This document shows, one piece after another, positions 14,761-16,406 of a DNA stretch of 16,406 bases. Numbering within the stretch: position 1 is the first letter of the stretch; each line of letters starts with the position of its first letter. The notes under the pieces are model-generated. The model was not told the origin of the DNA and searched no databases. It saw nothing but the letters and a program-made list of their open reading frames with translations. The position numbers were made by a program, and so were the translations under genes. This DNA comes from Candidatus Magasanikbacteria bacterium RIFCSPLOWO2_02_FULL_44_11 (GTDB lineage: Bacteria; Patescibacteriota; Patescibacteriia; Magasanikbacterales; GWA2-37-8): positions 10,517-26,922 of the forward strand of contig MFQK01000034.1 in NCBI GenBank assembly GCA_001783035.1, in the 5' to 3' direction.

Positions 14761-15768
14761 ATGCCGCCCAAAAAACCGGCTATTGCCTTTTTTGGTGTTT
14801 GGAAAGACATGGAAGTCTATTTGGCCGAACAGATGAAAGGGCTGCCCTACGCCAATTATCCAAGCGCGCTTGATCCGGTAAAAATTAATTCGTGTATCGA
14901 GCTCCTCGTTGTTTTTGTCGAATCAAAAGTTACTTCAGCGGTCATCCAGGCGCTTCCCCAACTAAAATACATCGCAACCATGAGTACGGGCTATGACCAC
15001 ATTGACCTCAAAGCCGCGAAAAAAAGAAATATCGCAGTCGCGAACGTGCCGGTTTATGGCAATGTGACGGTCGCCGAACACACTATGTCACTCATGCTCG
15101 GTTTGACGCGAAAATTATTCTTGTCTGCCGAACGCGTCAAAGAAGGTATCTATGATTTTCACGGCCTTCGTGGCGTTGATCTAGCCGGTAAAACACTCGG
15201 GGTCATTGGTACCGGACACATCGGCCAATCACTCATAAAGATGGCGCGCGGTTTTGGGCTTACTATCCTCGCTTACGATCTTTTTCCCAACCTCACCGCC
15301 GCGAAAAAACTCAATTTTACCTATACCAATCTCAACAGCCTGCTGAAGCGGTCCGATATCATCACTTTACATATTCCGCTAACCGCGGCAACATATCACT
15401 TTATTAACAAGAAAAATATCGCTTTGATAAAAAAAGGTTCGTATCTTATTAATACGGCCCGAGGCGCCTTAGTCGATCCGACAGCTCTTCTTAAAGCCTT
15501 GGAAAGCGGGCATTTGGCCGGCGCCGGTCTCGACGTACTTGAAGATGAAGACTTAATCCAAAATTACGAAGAGATAATACAGGGAACATGCACGGCCTGC
15601 GAACTTAAAACTTCTCTAATCAACAAACTGATTATCGAGCGCCAAAACACCATCGTCACGCCGCATAACGCTTTCAACAGTACCGAGGCTATCAAAAGAA
15701 TCGTTGACACCACCGTGCTGAATATTAAAGCCTTCATAAAAAATAAGCCGATTAACCTGGTCTGTTAA
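14761..15768 (+). CDS. D-lactate dehydrogenase-like 2-hydroxyacid dehydrogenase
   Basis: The enzyme reduces a 2-keto acid, most likely pyruvate to D-lactate, with oxidation of NADH. It has 335 aa, the usual length. The family features are MSTGYDHIDL at 74-83, NAD-binding GTGHIG at 150-155, catalytic Arg234 in NTARGALVD, Glu261 (or 263) in LDVLEDE, and His302 in TPHNAFNSTEA. The TPHNAF context and overall pattern favour D-lactate dehydrogenase over phosphoglycerate dehydrogenase, but substrate is not proven by sequence. It is the last gene of the nrd operon, and a terminator follows 15 nt after the stop. Confidence 0.93.
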   Translation: MPPKKPAIAFFGVWKDMEVYLAEQMKGLPYANYPSALDPVKINSCIELLVVFVESKVTSAVIQALPQLKYIATMSTGYDHIDLKAAKKRNIAVANVPVYGNVTVAEHTMSLMLGLTRKLFLSAERVKEGIYDFHGLRGVDLAGKTLGVIGTGHIGQSLIKMARGFGLTILAYDLFPNLTAAKKLNFTYTNLNSLLKRSDIITLHIPLTAATYHFINKKNIALIKKGSYLINTARGALVDPTALLKALESGHLAGAGLDVLEDEDLIQNYEEIIQGTCTACELKTSLINKLIIERQNTIVTPHNAFNSTEAIKRIVDTTVLNIKAFIKNKPINLVC

Positions 15769-15783
15769 ACGAAGAAAACAAAA

Positions 15784-15806
15784 ACACCGCTGGCGCGATG
15801 TTTTTT
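15784..15806. terminator. bidirectional terminator between ldh and RNase P RNA
   Basis: A 7-bp stem with one mismatch (ACACCGC/GCGATGT) and a TGGC loop is followed by six T on the plus strand. It is preceded by an A-rich run that gives a T-run on the minus strand. It can stop the nrd/ldh operon from one side and RNase P RNA from the other. Confidence 0.75.
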
Positions 15807-15818
15807 GTTGTTTATAAA

Positions 15819-15831
15819 GTCGCTTCGCGAC
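15819..15831. repeat. short perfect hairpin with TTC loop
   Basis: GTCGC-TTC-GCGAC is a perfect 5-bp stem with a 3-nt loop, in the same style as the hairpin at 8-22. Confidence 0.35.
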
Positions 15832-15842
15832 ATACAAACTTA

Positions 15843-15874
15843 TTCGCTCGAAAGAGCGAAGCAAGCTTCGCTCT
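15843..15874. repeat. three-arm alternative hairpin downstream of RNase P RNA
   Basis: TTCGCTC (15843-15849), GAGCGAA (15854-15860) and TTCGCTC (15867-15873) lie in a row. The middle arm can pair left, giving a GAAA tetraloop, or right, giving a stem of up to 10 bp (15853-15874). On the minus strand it starts 15 nt after the RNase P RNA 3' end and may aid 3' processing or termination. Confidence 0.5.
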
Positions 15875-15888
15875 TCCTCACTCATTTC

Positions 15889-16330
15889 GTTTATAGCTAT
15901 AAGCCGAATTTTGTTCCTTGCCCTGGCGGACAAGTGATAATCATTTCTCTAGCCCGGCCATTACTGACCGAATCATAATGCGAGCGAACTTTTCCAAACG
16001 CTTATCGCGTAAGGCTGCTCTTGCACCAGGTAGGGTTTAGCACTGGCTCGCTCTTGCGAACGAGTCGAGTATGGTAGCTCTGGTCTCGAGAACCACAACT
16101 TCCATACACTTTTCACCTTTCGCGAGCAATAGAAATTGCGAGCAGTCGCCTCTGGCGACCATCGTACTTCTAAACTCACTAGTATTGTCTCTGTGCCACT
16201 TTCCCGCCACCGACATCACTGCCGGCAGGGTGGGTATTACCCACTGCCTTTGACTCAGCGATTACTCACTGAGGGTGTTCGGACTTTCCTCCAACCGCAC
16301 CGAAGCGACAGGCGATTATCCACTATAAAC
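15889..16330 (-). ncRNA. rnpB: RNase P RNA (type A-like)
   Basis: This is the catalytic RNA that trims the 5' leader of tRNA precursors. On the minus strand, GGAGGAAAGTCCG near the 5' end and ACAAAATTCGGCTTATAG near the 3' end are the two halves of conserved region P4. In between are GGGAAAGTGGCACAGAGA, AAGGTGAAAAG and GCTAAACCCTACCTGGTGCAAG, all in the expected order. The ends pair as helix P1, GTTTATAG with CTATAAAC (8 bp). The length is about 442 nt, somewhat above the usual 350-400. Small ORFs on both strands here are artefacts. Confidence 0.97.
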
Positions 16331-16336
16331 ACCAAT

Positions 16337-16365
16337 ATTATAGCACAAAAACCCGAAGATGTCAA
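16337..16365 (-). promoter_or_regulatory. consensus promoter of RNase P RNA
   Basis: TTGACA (minus 16365-16360), a 17-nt spacer and TATAAT (16342-16337) match the consensus perfectly. The spacer ends GTTTTTGTGC. The predicted start falls on 16330, the first base of helix P1. Nothing else is seen from 16366 to 16406. Confidence 0.88.
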
Positions 16366-16406
16366 GGTTTGACCGAAAGTTGTCGCCCCAAAATGATAAT
16401 GTCACC

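Noticed and set aside
15616..16372. Several 60-105 aa ORFs on both strands
   Set aside because: Those beyond about 15890 lie in RNase P RNA or its promoter, and the 105-aa one runs antisense through the end of ldh. None has domain-like sequence or a start signal.

Overview
The window looks like a chromosomal piece of a Candidate Phyla Radiation (Patescibacteria, Parcubacteria-like) genome. This is an inference from gene content and style. The pointers are a two-TM type IV secretion pilin-like protein with a Cys-rich tail, a membrane-anchored family 5 solute-binding protein, class III ribonucleotide reductase next to D-lactate dehydrogenase, few recognisable Shine-Dalgarno sites, and several very small ORFs. 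No phage, transposase or CRISPR signal was seen.

Layout. (1) Positions 1-2040, minus strand: two predicted lipoproteins (351 and 125 aa). They share an identical 16-nt SD hairpin just before the start codon and a near-identical terminator hairpin after the stop. They lie behind a consensus promoter (-35 at 2020-2025, -10 at 1997-2002) and a roughly 230-nt structured leader. (2) Positions 2077-7142, minus strand: an operon-like run of a DsbA-type thiol oxidoreductase, a Cys-rich pilin-like membrane protein and the excinuclease ATPase UvrA. (3) From 7220, plus strand: secG and an anchored peptide-type solute-binding protein, with tRNA-Leu(CAG) and RNase J following. The secG and dsbA promoters are divergent and back to back. 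(4) Positions 11553-11651: a 99-bp inverted-repeat element. (5) Positions 11695-15768, plus strand: an anaerobic-metabolism operon of nrdD lacking its glycyl-radical domain, a separate 67-aa ORF carrying that domain, nrdG, a 38-aa ORF and a D-lactate dehydrogenase. (6) Positions 15784-15806: a bidirectional terminator. (7) Positions 16330-15889, minus strand: RNase P RNA with a perfect consensus promoter.

How the genes work together. NrdG would put the radical on the stand-alone glycine subunit, which then has to dock on NrdD to reduce ribonucleotides. D-lactate dehydrogenase in the same operon suggests fermentative, oxygen-free growth. DsbA next to a 14-cysteine surface protein suggests dedicated oxidative folding. 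The most notable finding is the split class III ribonucleotide reductase. After it come the paired lipoprotein units with matching ends, the nrdD leader (a 20-aa CxxC peptide with alternative stem-loops), and a T-tract/TGTGC motif before the -10 box shared by several promoters.
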